From Oxytricha trifallax (lineage: Eukaryota > Ciliophora > Spirotrichea > Sporadotrichida > Oxytrichidae), in the NCBI GenBank assembly GCA_000711775.1, contig ARYC01000744.1, positions 1 through 64,000 on the forward strand: a DNA stretch of 64,000 nt, in the 5' to 3' direction. This document shows, piece after piece, positions 12,675-23,031 of the stretch (position 1 is its first letter; the number at the start of each line of letters is the position of its first letter). Below the pieces are notes generated by a model, which was given only the letters and a program-made list of their open reading frames with translations, did no database searches and was not told the origin of the DNA. Position numbers and translations under genes: made by a program.

Positions 12675-13435
12675 TCATTCCATTATCTAGTCCTCTGGCT
12701 TCCGTTTGCTACTTGAGTCTTAGATCATATTCTACTGATGAGAGTGCGAGCTATAGGTTGCACTGCTTTAGGCCTTTAGCTTGAATTCAGAGAATGGGTC
12801 TGATATTTCATGGTAGCTACGCTTTTATTTATGCTGCCGGGGTTTTGATTTATCTTTGAGAAGAGACAAGGCTTTGCCTTTTGACTCTATACTTAAGTTA
12901 ATTATAAATAATATTTTACTCGAGAAGTATGGCTCCGACTATAGGAGGTTGAATACATCCTCTCGAATATATATCTTTTTTTTCTCTTCCTCTAAGCTTT
13001 CACTCTTGTTCCTTGTATTGTTAGCATGTTTTACTAGCGTTTATACATAGTTTGGCCATAGTGTAGCTAGCACCCCATAGAAGTACCTTCTCTCAGGAAG
13101 TATTTAATAGTCGGGGTAGTAATTCATGAATTTCATTATTCCTGAATCATCTTTAACCTGATCGAATATATTTTTGACAGAAAGTTCCTCATAGATGGAA
13201 TGTTGATATGTATGACATCACTAGTCTTAAGGAGGTCTTTACGGCTCGCAAGGACGTCTTTTATAAATCTCATGGTGACATCTTCGTCTTGTGGAATGAA
13301 AAAACCCTCTATAGCTGGTTAAAAAAATAAAGTCTTACTGCTAAACTTTAAGAATTTTATCCAATCACTCTTAGATTTAAATTTGCTTTCAAATTCTCGA
13401 GCGTCATGTCCCTAAACTGGCGTGTTATCCATAAT
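12675..13435 (-). pseudogene. TBE 22K-like protein, copy 1
   Basis: Reading minus from about 13430: HDAREFESKFKSKSDWIKFL, a 30-nt intron (GTAAGACTT...CTATAG), then GFFIPQDEDVTMRFIKDVLA, a one-base shift at IP(S)YEEL, then YEELSVKNIFDQVKDDSG, KFMNYYPDY, YFYGVLATLWPNYV, SLEEEKKKIYIREDVF, YHEIS, ending at TGA 12675-12677. Copy 2 at 31.9-32.7 kb has the same blocks. Position and size fit the second, 22-kDa gene of TBE elements, whose function is unknown. Start codon not identified. The shift may be real decay or a sequencing error. Confidence 0.7.
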
Positions 13436-13439
13436 CTAC

Positions 13440-14320
13440 AATATAAATATAAATAAAATAATTATGATGAAAAAAGAAAATTAATTTATATTTCTGTTTT
13501 TAAGTTTTTGATTCATGAGGAGATCCTATATCTCCCTATAAATTCATTAAAACCTTATTAAAAAGGTACTGACCAGAATTTAGTTTTTGAAAAGTGTTAT
13601 ATTATCTTTAATTAAACATTAGGAATACTTTATATGATTACTTAATTATTTATTTTATTTAATTGATAATTTATTTATAGTATAAATGGAGATTATGGCA
13701 GTCCATGGAGGACCTAAAGATTATAAAAATATTATGACTTGTAAATTTCGTTTATATAATTATTATTGACATAACTTACCATTTTAGAAGATTTGAGCAA
13801 CCATAAAATTCTGTTTATAATACTTCGGTCAGCTACAAAAAAGTTATGAGACACATTGGATAAAGGTAAGTCAAATAATTAAGCTTAAAATAATGAAAAA
13901 ATTATGAATTTATCAGGGATTTTTAGACTTGGTAAAGCCCATAGCTTCTCAAAAAGTTTTAAAAAATTCTTCTTTTATATTTTTAAAATAATCTAATTTA
14001 TTACCATGCACTCTATTGATGACAGAGAACTCAATTATTTTTACTTTAAAAAATTTCAACAATAGGTAAAAATTATCCCATTTTTTTGGGTTTTACATTA
14101 TTCATTTATCTTATTTTAAAAAGTTAAATTATTATAAAGTTGCTAAGGTGCATGGAACTTCCTTCCTCTATAACCTTATGTTAAAACTTGTTATATATTG
14201 CTTTTTTATTGTAACTATAATCCCTATTATAATGAAGTATGAGTATAAAGAAACAATAAATTTATTAATTATTTTTGTAGAATTATATGACTTCAAACTA
14301 TGGATAAACATCTCGAGCAA
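13440..14320. other. AT-rich spacer inside TBE-like copy 1
   Basis: It lies between the 22K-like gene and the zinc-finger gene. No coding frame supported. In copy 2 the equivalent spacer is about the same length once its inserted M1 element is discounted. Confidence 0.4.
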
Positions 14321-14325
14321 ACAAA

Positions 14326-14400
14326 AATCAAACCCCATAACCCCTACCAAAATTTGTTCCTAAATCTTTGCGGAAAAAACAGGCCTCCTAAATTTTTGCG
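14326..14400 (+). repeat. Degenerate telomere-like C4A4 motif, possible element terminus remnant
   Basis: CAAACCCCATAACCCCTACC resembles the C4A4 telomeric repeats found at the ends of TBE elements. It is followed by TTTGTTCCTAAATCTTTGCG, similar to the complement of 61610-61655. It sits inside the inferred copy 1, just upstream of the zinc-finger gene, so it could instead mark a boundary between two nested elements. Confidence 0.35.
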
Positions 14401-14486
14401 GATGAACATTCAAACCTCTGAAGATACAACGGCATAAATAAAATCAAAAAAAGAGTACTTCCCAAATATAATATAATAAACCAACG

Positions 14487-15401
14487 ATGGAAAGAAAATC
14501 CAAGCTTCCTATAATAAACTTAGTGTAGGAGTTTAAATGCTAATACTGTGGATCATTGCATGATAGCTCAGGGTCCTTGAGTACTCACATCTCAAATTAT
14601 CACAAGCTAGAAGCCAGGACAACTAGGGATAGCGAGAATTTGTTGAAAAAGACATGCAATGGATGTGGCAAAATATTCTCAAGGAGCAACGACTGCAGTA
14701 AACACGAACCTCTCTGCCTTTAAAAACACTATAATACCAAAGCTATTTAGAAAAAGAAATAGAGAAGATAGTAAATAAGGTTTCCCTCAAGGACCATGCA
14801 TCGCTCAAGTAAAGTTTTTTAAAGGTTATGAGTTAATGCCTCTTCAGAGAAAAATCAAAAAGCTAGAGAGAAAAATATATACAGATCCAGTAGTATTTGA
14901 TGGCGACGTCAAAGATCATAAGATGTGGGAGGAAATAGCAGCCGATGCCATAAAGAGATACAAAGATCTTTACGAAGTAGCACTACCAATAGAAATAGTT
15001 TAGAAGCGTGGCATATTAATACTCTGGTTTGTCAATTAAAAGAAAGATCTTGCGAGAGAGTTCTTAAGAGTACATGGGTATGACGAGGTGGAAAAGGGAG
15101 AGTGGATAAAGATTACAGCTAATTTAAAGCTTCACAAAGGCTCGGGAATGTATGCAGCTCACAACAATGAAAGTTTCTTGATAGGGAAAAGGGAAATGTC
15201 TCAGACATTATGAGGTACCATGTCACAGATAACGTGCTATTCGCAAAGACTGGAAAGCATTCGGAGAAGCCAGAGTGTATTTATGATTTCATCTAATCAA
15301 TGGCCCCGGATTGCCTCAACTTGGAGGTCTTCGCAAGACCCAACAATGTCAGACCAGGCTTCACTTCTTTTGGCAACCAACTCAGGGCATCTGTGAGATG
15401 A
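14487..15401 (+). pseudogene. C2H2 zinc-finger / MT-A70 methyltransferase-like protein, copy 1
   Basis: ATG at 14487 gives MERKSKLPIINLVQEF and then two zinc-binding motifs: K-C-Q-Y-C-G...H-I-S-N-Y-H (C-X2-C...H-X4-H) and T-C-N-G-C-G-K-I-F...H. After a shift in a T-run near 14822 the frame reads the MT-A70 core: ALPIEIVQKRGILILWFVN, REFLRVHGYDEVEKGEWIKI, then (one more shift) S-E-K-P-E-C-I-Y-D-F-I-Q, L-N-L-E-V-F-A-R-P and V-R-P-G-F-T-S-F-G-N, ending at TGA 15399-15401. These match the conserved W-K, E-x-x-L-x-G, S-x-K-P, L-E-x-F-A-R and R-P-G-W/F...G-N blocks of the METTL3/MTA family of adenine N6-methyltransferases. I do not find an intact D-P-P-W catalytic motif; the nearest is D-P-V-V. It is the third gene of TBE-like copy 1. 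Confidence 0.75.
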
Positions 15402-15755
15402 ATGTGTGGCACATGAATAATTAGTTTAAGTCGTAAATTAAGTAATTAAATTAATATAGTTTTTTCATTATAAGTCATGAATGTTTTAAGAATTGCTTAA
15501 ATTCCTAAAACCATGAAACCAATCCTTAATACAACTCTAATAAAGCAAGAGTTAATTGCCACATTTTATCAATTAAACTACTAAAGGAGTTTGAGGTTTT
15601 GAATAGGAATATAGTTTTAAATTTTCAAGTTTATATCTTTATGCTTTTTATCAAAGTAAATCTTAGAGAATATTAACTAAGGGGTAATTCAAAACTCCAC
15701 AGATACTTTTATATCATCCTCTTGAATTATAACGATATTAAATTTTCTGGTATAT

Positions 15756-16168
15756 TATTGAAGGAGTGCAAATTATTTAGGGAAATTAAATTAGATTTAA
15801 AAAAATTAATTATTAATTACTTTCACTTAAGTTTTAAAATGACTCCAACCCAGGATATATTATAATATATGGATAGTGCATTGAAATTTAGAAGCTAGCT
15901 GCTATTTCTAAAGATGAATATATTTCATCACCAACAGAGAAAAACATTTATTACTTATTTTGGAGTTCACTCAATCAAAATATCCCACTCCTGTGATGAT
16001 TCAGGAATATTGCCAACAATATAGCTCAGTAAAAACTGCGGGAAATATCTTTAAATCTATTTATTTTTGAATTTTAAGTCACTTTTTTGATTTGATAACT
16101 GCCATGATTTTATTGATTTACTAATTTATTTAAATTTATTCAACCAATTCGGTTGTATTCCTACAATA
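15756..16168. mobile_element. M1 element (non-foldback subtype)
   Basis: The right end is TTGTATTCCTACAATA; the left end TATTGAAGGAGTGCAAAT is a decayed version of TATTGTAGGAATACAA. The interior shares blocks with the neighbour at 16448 (GGATAG..GCATT, AAAACTGCGGGAA, TTTATTTTTGAATTTTAAGT, GATAACTGCCATGATT). About 413 bp, no coding capacity: a MITE-like element flanked by TA. Confidence 0.75.
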
Positions 16169-16447
16169 TTAATGGCATAAAATTTGTAATTAAAAATTAT
16201 AGTTTACTAAAGATCTTTATACTTTTACTTACGGAGCATGAGGGAGACATCATTTACTTTAATAAGTGAAAACCTTTCACTCTCCTCCCTGATGCCTCCA
16301 CATTGAAATTTCTGTCAGTTAATATATCAAAGATCACCTCCTCCTGAAAATCATCATTTCTTTATTATTCATACTCTTCGTTATTAATAATAATAAATTT
16401 TTTATGATTAATATATAAAATATATAAATTTGTAACTTTTACAATAT

Positions 16448-16848
16448 TATTGTAGGAATACATTCGATTTTGGAAAATTAAATTAAAATTAATTAATTTC
16501 AGTTATTTTTTGGAAAATGTCTCCAAAACCTAGCTTGAATATACTCATTGGATAGCGCATTAAAAATGAGACGGTGGTTGTTATTGCTTTAATGATTTTA
16601 TCTCATCGCCCAGAGGAGAAAAACCCCTTTTACTGGTTTTAGGAGTTAGTTCAAAATCAAAATATCTCGCTTCTTGCCATGATTCAGGAAATTTTCCAAT
16701 AGCAAAGTACAGCTAAAATTGCGGGATCTATCGTAGAATCTATTTATTTTTGAATTTTGAGTCACTTTCTATTTGATAACTGCCATGATTAAATATTAAA
16801 TTAACTTAATTTAAATTCATTTCCCAAATCAATTGTATTCCTACAATA
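16448..16848. mobile_element. M1 element (non-foldback subtype)
   Basis: Clean terminal inverted repeats: TATTGTAGGAATACATTCGA at the left, CAATTGTATTCCTACAATA at the right, preceded internally by a TTTGG(G)AAAT-like block. About 401 bp. It lies 280 bp from another copy and is related in sequence to the IES at 60.17-60.57 kb. No protein encoded. Confidence 0.85.
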
Positions 16849-16849
16849 A

Positions 16850-17770
16850 TTAAATCTGGCGTGTAATACTTCTGAGTAGTCTAAGGTATTAAATTAGCTT
16901 AATCCCACGAGTTAATGTGTAAGTATGTTAAATAAATGTTTTAAATATTCCTTGTTTTTGTGCTGTTCAAGTGAAAAATTACGCTATATATAAACTTATC
17001 CATTCAATAAATATATCTTTAAATATTTTCAATAAAATCTAATTTAAAAATTTCCAATTAAATTAACAGAAATCTTTAAAAGCTTATCATCTTGGTCGAG
17101 ATCACTTTCAAAAGTGAGAATATTAAATACTTTGTAGCAGATATAAAAATTGGGTATATTAAAATCTATTTTAATCTATGCTGAAAATCTACCTTAAATT
17201 ACTATTGGAGTTCCATGAGAAGCTGATTTTAAAATATGCTAAAAATAAATGAATAGCTCACTCTTTTGCATTGAGTAATTATAGGGATTCAATTATATTG
17301 ATTATTGCCCGCTCAGAGCGAATTCAGTAGCATTTGATTGTAACAAGGCACATACAGAAGCTTTAGCAATAGTTGTATCTGGGGTATATTCATCTGTACA
17401 AAGAATATTTGGATTTTCTTTTAGACAATATACTATTTTGTAAGATCTCAATTGAAATTAAAAGAAAAACTATGTAATTAAATTTTAATAAATGTTGTTT
17501 GTAATTGATATATTCTTAATTGAGTTAATCAGTATGGCTGTCACTGCGATTAGGTATTACTGGATAATTCTTCTCACAAGAAAATAGGTACGATACTTAA
17601 TCACTCAAATATTGTATAGATTTTTTCTTGTAAGAGTCTTCTAATATATTTAAGTACTAGTTTTATCGTAATATTCAGGAGTATGTTATCTGGCTTTAAA
17701 TATGTGAAAATTTAGCAATAAAAATCAATGAACTTATAAGAAAAACTTAATGTTTTTTATACTTTTCATG
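16850..17770. other. AT-rich stretch with one short coding-like island
   Basis: Mostly featureless. At about 17260-17420 the minus strand reads NILCTDEYTPDTTIAKASVC, which may be an exon or an antisense shadow. No family recognised. Confidence 0.3.
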
Positions 17771-17778
17771 TTTAAGTT

Positions 17779-18968
17779 GATAGTAAATTAATTTAATTGT
17801 AGTAGAATTAAAATAATCTAGAAATTTAAATGAGGCCATCATAAATTTATTACCAAAGATCTCAATTATAGATAAATAGAGAATAATTAAAAGATCGTTA
17901 AAAATATACAATAAATAATAAAATGCCAAAAGCAGAAGTAAAAATGATCGATCGACCCAGGCAGTAGAATAAGCAGCATTAACAAAAATCTTCGCATTAT
18001 GCTTTATCTCAGAAAAAATCATAGACTACTAATAACAATACTTCTCTAATTAATCTAACTCCTAGTAACATATCAATAAAAGAAATAGCTTCTCATAATA
18101 GCAATAAAAATAGAGTTTTTAGAGTAAAGATTTGAACTCATAATATTCAAATAATTTACTATTGAGTTCTTAGTAATAATCTCTTCTGAAACTGTCATAG
18201 CTTGGAAATCATCACTAATCACAATAGCAGTTGAACCTCAAGAATTTCATAGGAAAAATTCAGAGACCTTTTACTAAAAGCAACAAACAGGGGGCTTCTC
18301 ATAAATAAGCAGATATTATCTCTTAGATTATTCAGAGATCAGAGCAGCAAACAGATCACAGAATCGTTGATAATTATGAAGTTGAAATGTTTCAGCTATC
18401 AATCTAGAATAAATACCAATCACAGTCAGCTTAAAAAATTTAGCATAGCACTCCTTAGCAGATACAGCCAACAAGCTCCACCACTACTAATTCAAAAGAT
18501 AATGAATATTATGAAAATGAAGGGTCACATATATAATTAGACTAGCCGAATGTACTCAAAGATCCATTAAAAGCTCCACCAAATTAGTTTTATTCTCAGA
18601 GAACATCACTAAGCAATAATAAATATCAACCCAATACTGATTTAATGCAACTTACTTAGTCACAAGAATTTTCTAATTTCAAGCATAAATTGATAAATAT
18701 CGGTATGAACAACAATCATCACCAGTCTCAGTTGTAATTTAAAGTATCGCCTAAGAATCAAAATAATAATGTAAATTCAGCACAGAGATAGTTTATTAAT
18801 CAGGAAAATGCTGTTCTATCACCTATGCAGCTGCAATAAAACCAATCCTCATAAAATATAATGCTGTATAACTAATCCAGTTCTTCATAATCGTCTACTA
18901 TGAATTTCAATAGCAATCTTGATGTAGTTGGTGGAAATAGCTCTTTGCAGTTTAACATATTAAATTGA
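17779..18968 (+). CDS. Large Q/N/S-rich host-gene segment, unknown
   Basis: This plus-strand frame has no TGA for about 396 codons, ending at TGA 18966-18968, while using very many TAA and TAG codons as Gln. The first part looks helical (VELKQSRNLNEAIINLLPKI, RSTQAVEQAALTKIFALCF). The rest is low complexity: DYQQQYFSNQSNSQQHINKR, SEQQTDHRIVDNYEVEMFQL, SPKNQNNNVNSAQRQF, ending SNLDVVGGNSSLQFNILN. No in-frame ATG near the start, so the true 5' end is probably in another MDS or behind an intron. No domain recognised. The same strand continues with coding-like segments to 25.5 kb, perhaps one large gene. Confidence 0.65.
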
Positions 18969-19009
18969 ATTATTTTCTTTTATATAGAAATAATTACAAA
19001 TAAAATAAT

Positions 19010-19165
19010 TTGAACATGTAGAGCAGCCATAAAAATCCATTGAGAAAACAGTTCTTAGAGCACAGCCAGATGATGATTCAAAATACTAATACCACCATGC
19101 CATTTACCAGAAAAGGTAGTATTGTAACTGTTGGATCTGCAAAGAGCTAATTTAATTTAATAAAT
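19010..19165 (+). CDS. Short plus-strand segment (probable MDS)
   Basis: Frame MQSSHKNPLRKQFLEHSQ, then NTNTTMPFTRKGSIVTVGSA, ending near AKSQF. The style matches the preceding Q/N-rich segment. It is separated from that segment by about 45 bp and from the next by about 250 AT-rich bases, which suggests IESs on both sides. Confidence 0.45.
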
Positions 19166-19417
19166 ATATAATATTGTTGAAGTCATGAATTATTTACAAA
19201 TGTATTTATAATTATATATTTATAGCGGATAGAGAAATAATTATTTTAAGGATAATCAGCAATACCAATAAATAATACCTTAAACCTCTAGCGGTAACTC
19301 TATTGATTAGATTGAGGAGACAATCATTTATCATTATAAATTTGTAAGTTTATAATGATTTTACTAAAATTTTTATGAATCTATGACTCGCTTGACGAGT
19401 TACGAATTTTTTTAGTC

Positions 19418-20360
19418 ATGTCTATTGAAAACCAAGAACATAAATTAAGATATGAGTACAATCAAAATTATGATTTACTATCACAGAGAGTCCAGGAACT
19501 AGAGTCCAAGCAGTCTTATACCTTTTATCAAGAAGGAATCTCAAATGAATTACAAAGTTTAAATACTTTAAACTTAGAAAAGCAGTACTTACTTATGACT
19601 TTTCACACAATCCCAGCCATTATGACAACTTATAATTAAATCTGTAGACCTTTTCCAAGAAAACATGAAAGATTAGTCAAATAATATGGCAACAGTTGAG
19701 AGTAGGATAATGAAACCTAAAACTACACATTTGATATCAAGTGGCTCTAAAAGCACTAAAACTTTTCAAAATCGCAGACCTCATACTAATTTGGCTTAAG
19801 TTTTTCAAAATAATTTTGGTCTTTCTTAGCAGCAATCATGAAAATTATTAATTAAATAAAACATTATTCTAAATCTATATTAAAATATAATCTTAGAACT
19901 ATCAACAAAGTCCAAGAACTAAGAGAGGTGTTATTGGTGTAGCTAAGGCAGCTAATTAATCAAGTTAAAAGACTAGATTAATGACGAGTTACTGGAAGTA
20001 GTCTCCTGATAGACATCCAATCAGTGCTATGTCACACAGAAATATTATCCAAGTAACACAATATATAATTATGCTATTTTTAATAGTGGTTTATATCCAT
20101 TTTAATTAAAACACGTAAATAAAAGCAATCATCAAATACAATCTCCAATGAGCAATAATTAAAATGGCTGTACCTCAAAGCAGCGATCTCCTTCAGAAGA
20201 AAAAATCAACAACACTATATCAGCTCTATTCAAAAGTCCAGAAAGAGTAATTAGAAACTGTAATTGCCCAGCACTCATATAAGTTTAGCTACTCCTAACT
20301 AATAAACTGATTCTGTTAAGTCAATTGGTATTCAGCTGGATTTACTGGTTTCATAATAAA
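19418..20360 (+). CDS. Coiled-coil and S/Q-rich host-gene segments
   Basis: ATG at 19418 starts MSIENQEHKLRYEYNQNYDL, followed by LSQRVQELESKQSYTFYQEG, a probable coiled coil. After one or two frame changes come VESRIMKPKTTHLISSGSKS, RTKRGVIGVAKAANQSSQKT and RSPSEEKINNTISALFKSPE. The ordered, same-strand segments look like MDSs or exons of one gene, with small IESs or base errors between. The family is unknown, but a cyclic-nucleotide-binding domain follows on the same strand 3.6 kb later. Confidence 0.5.
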
Positions 20361-21534
20361 ACCTATAAACCTAAATGATAATGATGGTAAACAATTTATT
20401 AAAAGTACAATGAAATCTTTGGATAGTATTCTTTTAAATTACTTTTAATTATCTAATATAATAGCAGCTAAGGCAGAGAAGCATCCATATAAAAACAGAT
20501 TAATAAACATAAGAGTAGAAAATTCACACATTACACTGATTAATCTCCTGAACCAGATAACTTAATAGTAAACATGAAAGAGAAATTGTTCCAAAAACGA
20601 AAGAAGTCCAGGTAGAGTAGAGTGGAAATATTCTGTACTGATAAGAATAATTCTAATCAAGGTCCTGGGAGGAAAAAAATGGAATTAGTTTAACTAAAAG
20701 AAAAATTTATGTTGACTTGGATAATAAAACTTTTATCTAGAGTCCAATAAGCTGCCTAATTAAATTTTCAATTAATTGCCTATCTGTGTTTTTCCAATTA
20801 ATAAAAAAAATAATGATAATTAAGTTATTAATTTATAATTAGGACATAAACCACTTACTATCATATGATAAAATTAATGGCTAAATTGTATCATAAAAAG
20901 CTATTAAATCTCAACTATCACATATAAGAGATTATTAAAACGGGGAATCGAGCGAAAATATTATTAATTATCCTTAGTAAAATGAAGTAAGCATGTAGCA
21001 ATAGAATTAATCAGCCATTTATTTGAATAGTTTATTGCCAGTAAGTATCTAGCCAAAGTCTAAAGTACAGTTATGATTTTAATGTATATTGTATCACTAA
21101 TATTTTGGCTTTAAAAATATAGTTGTTTTGTATATATTAATGCAGTTGGAAACTTATTTGAACTAAAATAGCCAGGGTTAGAAAGTAAAAAACCACGCTG
21201 TTATTTCAATTAAGAGGACTTCCTGTCAAACAGCGATGGATCATATTGTAAATTCACCAATCCCTTCAAAGAAACTTCTTAAGAATGATTCCACAATATT
21301 GAATAAACCTTATTAATTCTTTTGGGATAAGTTTTTATTATTTACTTTCAGAATATTAATACTATAAAATAATGATTAAATAACATTTTCAATAAACCTG
21401 AAGAATACTCTGAATTTGTAGATGGATCAATGATCCCTAATATTTTATAAAACACGACAGCTTTACTCCAAGACTAGTGTGAGTTGATGATCCAACTAAA
21501 TCTAGTCCACTCTAATCGCACAAATTCTAGCAAT
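20361..21534 (+). other. Plus-strand stretch with scattered coding-like runs
   Basis: Frames such as KQRKKSR...EYSVLI and other S/N/K-rich runs occur, but none is long enough to place boundaries. Probably more MDS/IES alternation of the gene that spans 17.8-25.5 kb. Confidence 0.25.
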
Positions 21535-22911
21535 GATCTAACTAGTAAACACTAACAGTAAACTTAAAACTAAAGCACTGTTAATCACTTTGAAAATAAC
21601 AATATCCACTTAGAAAAATAGGAAAAATCTGAACTTCAACTTCTAGTAAGAATATGTGAATAACTCTATAAACTCTAGTAATGCAGTTGTGTAGTCACCA
21701 TCAAATGTAATAAATTTGAATAAAATGATTTTTAAATAGCTGCCAAGACATACTAAGCAACTATCATCTAACTATCTTAGTGCTTAGGAAAGTTTTCATT
21801 TTCTACAGTCTCATGAGTCAGACAACCAATTCACGAATAGCGTAAATAATCATCACAAAAATCAAACAAATAATAATTAGAATGATGACTATGCATAAGT
21901 GTCATAAAGGCAATGTTGATATTAAATTAAAATAACTGCCTCTAGTAACAATAATAATTAAAATAGCAAAAATATGATAAGACAGGAATACTCCGATGTT
22001 TAAGTAGAGACACTGCCCATGCTTAGCGCTAGAATTGTAAATTAAATCATTCATACTGATTATGACATTAAAAATGATGAATAGTTTTAGCATTAGAATG
22101 CCAATTATTTCGAAAGTCCATTGGAACTTATTGCCAAATGATCTTAATAAAATCAAAGCTTAGGCAATAAAAATTACAAAATACATCAGAAAGGGTAAAA
22201 TGGCTCACAAAATAGCATTAATAGTTAATAATTGAACTAAAAACAAAAAGATATTAAAAATCACTTGCCAGATATAGTGATAGACTATGATTATGATGAG
22301 TAGACTTAAAATAATCACTATCATAAGATAGGAGTAGACAATAAAATATTTATTAGTCATAATAAAATAAATTAAGTAAAGGATTTTCTGAATGATCTTA
22401 ATGATGATCTGCTTATGAATTATCAATAATATAGTGAATATAACGGTTTAAACTCTAACTATTTCATATCTTAAATAAACTGTATTAAAACAGACTTAAA
22501 AATCTCAAAAGTGTGGATATGAGCCACACTCCAGGTGGAGGTTTCGATAACTACGATTTAGTGCTGGACTCAGATAGAATAAATAAGCATGATTTCAATA
22601 ACCTCAGGAGCAACGAAAAGCTTAGAGTGCAACTGAACTTTGAAAATGAGAATCTACAGAAATTTACTTAGAATTAATAAAATTCAAAGTAGAAGAAGTT
22701 TATTGACATCAATGATGACTAAGATATGAGTGACTGTGATGCTTCCAGTGTGTAAGTCAGCAGTAGACTGGCAATAAGAAATAATGGGAACTATGAGAAT
22801 AATAATTTGCAGGAGGCAGTGAGTATAAAGGCGATTAAATTGGACATTGATGATGATATCAGAAGTGCTTTTCTCACCCAAAAAAGTGAATATGAAGATT
22901 ATGCAATTTGA
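21535..22911 (+). CDS. N/Q/D-rich host-gene segments ending at TGA 22909-22911
   Basis: Three plus-strand runs. About 21535-21920: EYVNNSINSSNAVVQSPSNV, ESDNQFTNSVNNHHKNQTNN. About 22030-22515: DYDIKNDEQFQHQNANYFES with one TGA at about 22138, then NGSQNSINSQQLNQKQKDIK and VKDFLNDLNDDLLMNYQQYS. From ATG 22519: MSHTPGGGFDNYDLVLDSDR, EKLRVQLNFENENLQKF, KFIDINDDQDMSDCDASSVQ, to YEDYAI and TGA. Composition and unbroken frames mark plus as the coding strand; hydrophobic minus-strand frames here are shadows. No domain recognised. Confidence 0.55.
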
Positions 22912-23031
22912 TTTCAAGATATTTCTATTAATTTCTTATTCAATTTGTTAATTATATATAAGTTACCGATTCGCAATATTATGTAAAAAGCATTAAATAA
23001 TTAAAAAAAAGATACTAAAATTAAAAATAAA

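Noticed and set aside
18260..18890. Minus-strand frame with several in-frame TGAs that suggested TGA might encode Trp
   Set aside because: The plus strand carries a 396-codon TGA-free Q-rich frame over the same bases, so the minus reading is a shadow. Conserved Trp residues in the recognised domains use TGG.
21902..22426. Hydrophobic minus-strand frames that look like a multi-pass membrane protein with in-frame TGA codons
   Set aside because: The plus strand of the same DNA reads as N/Q/D-rich sequence continuous with clear coding segments; antisense of Asn/Asp/Gln/His codons gives Ile/Val/Leu/Met, explaining the apparent membrane protein.
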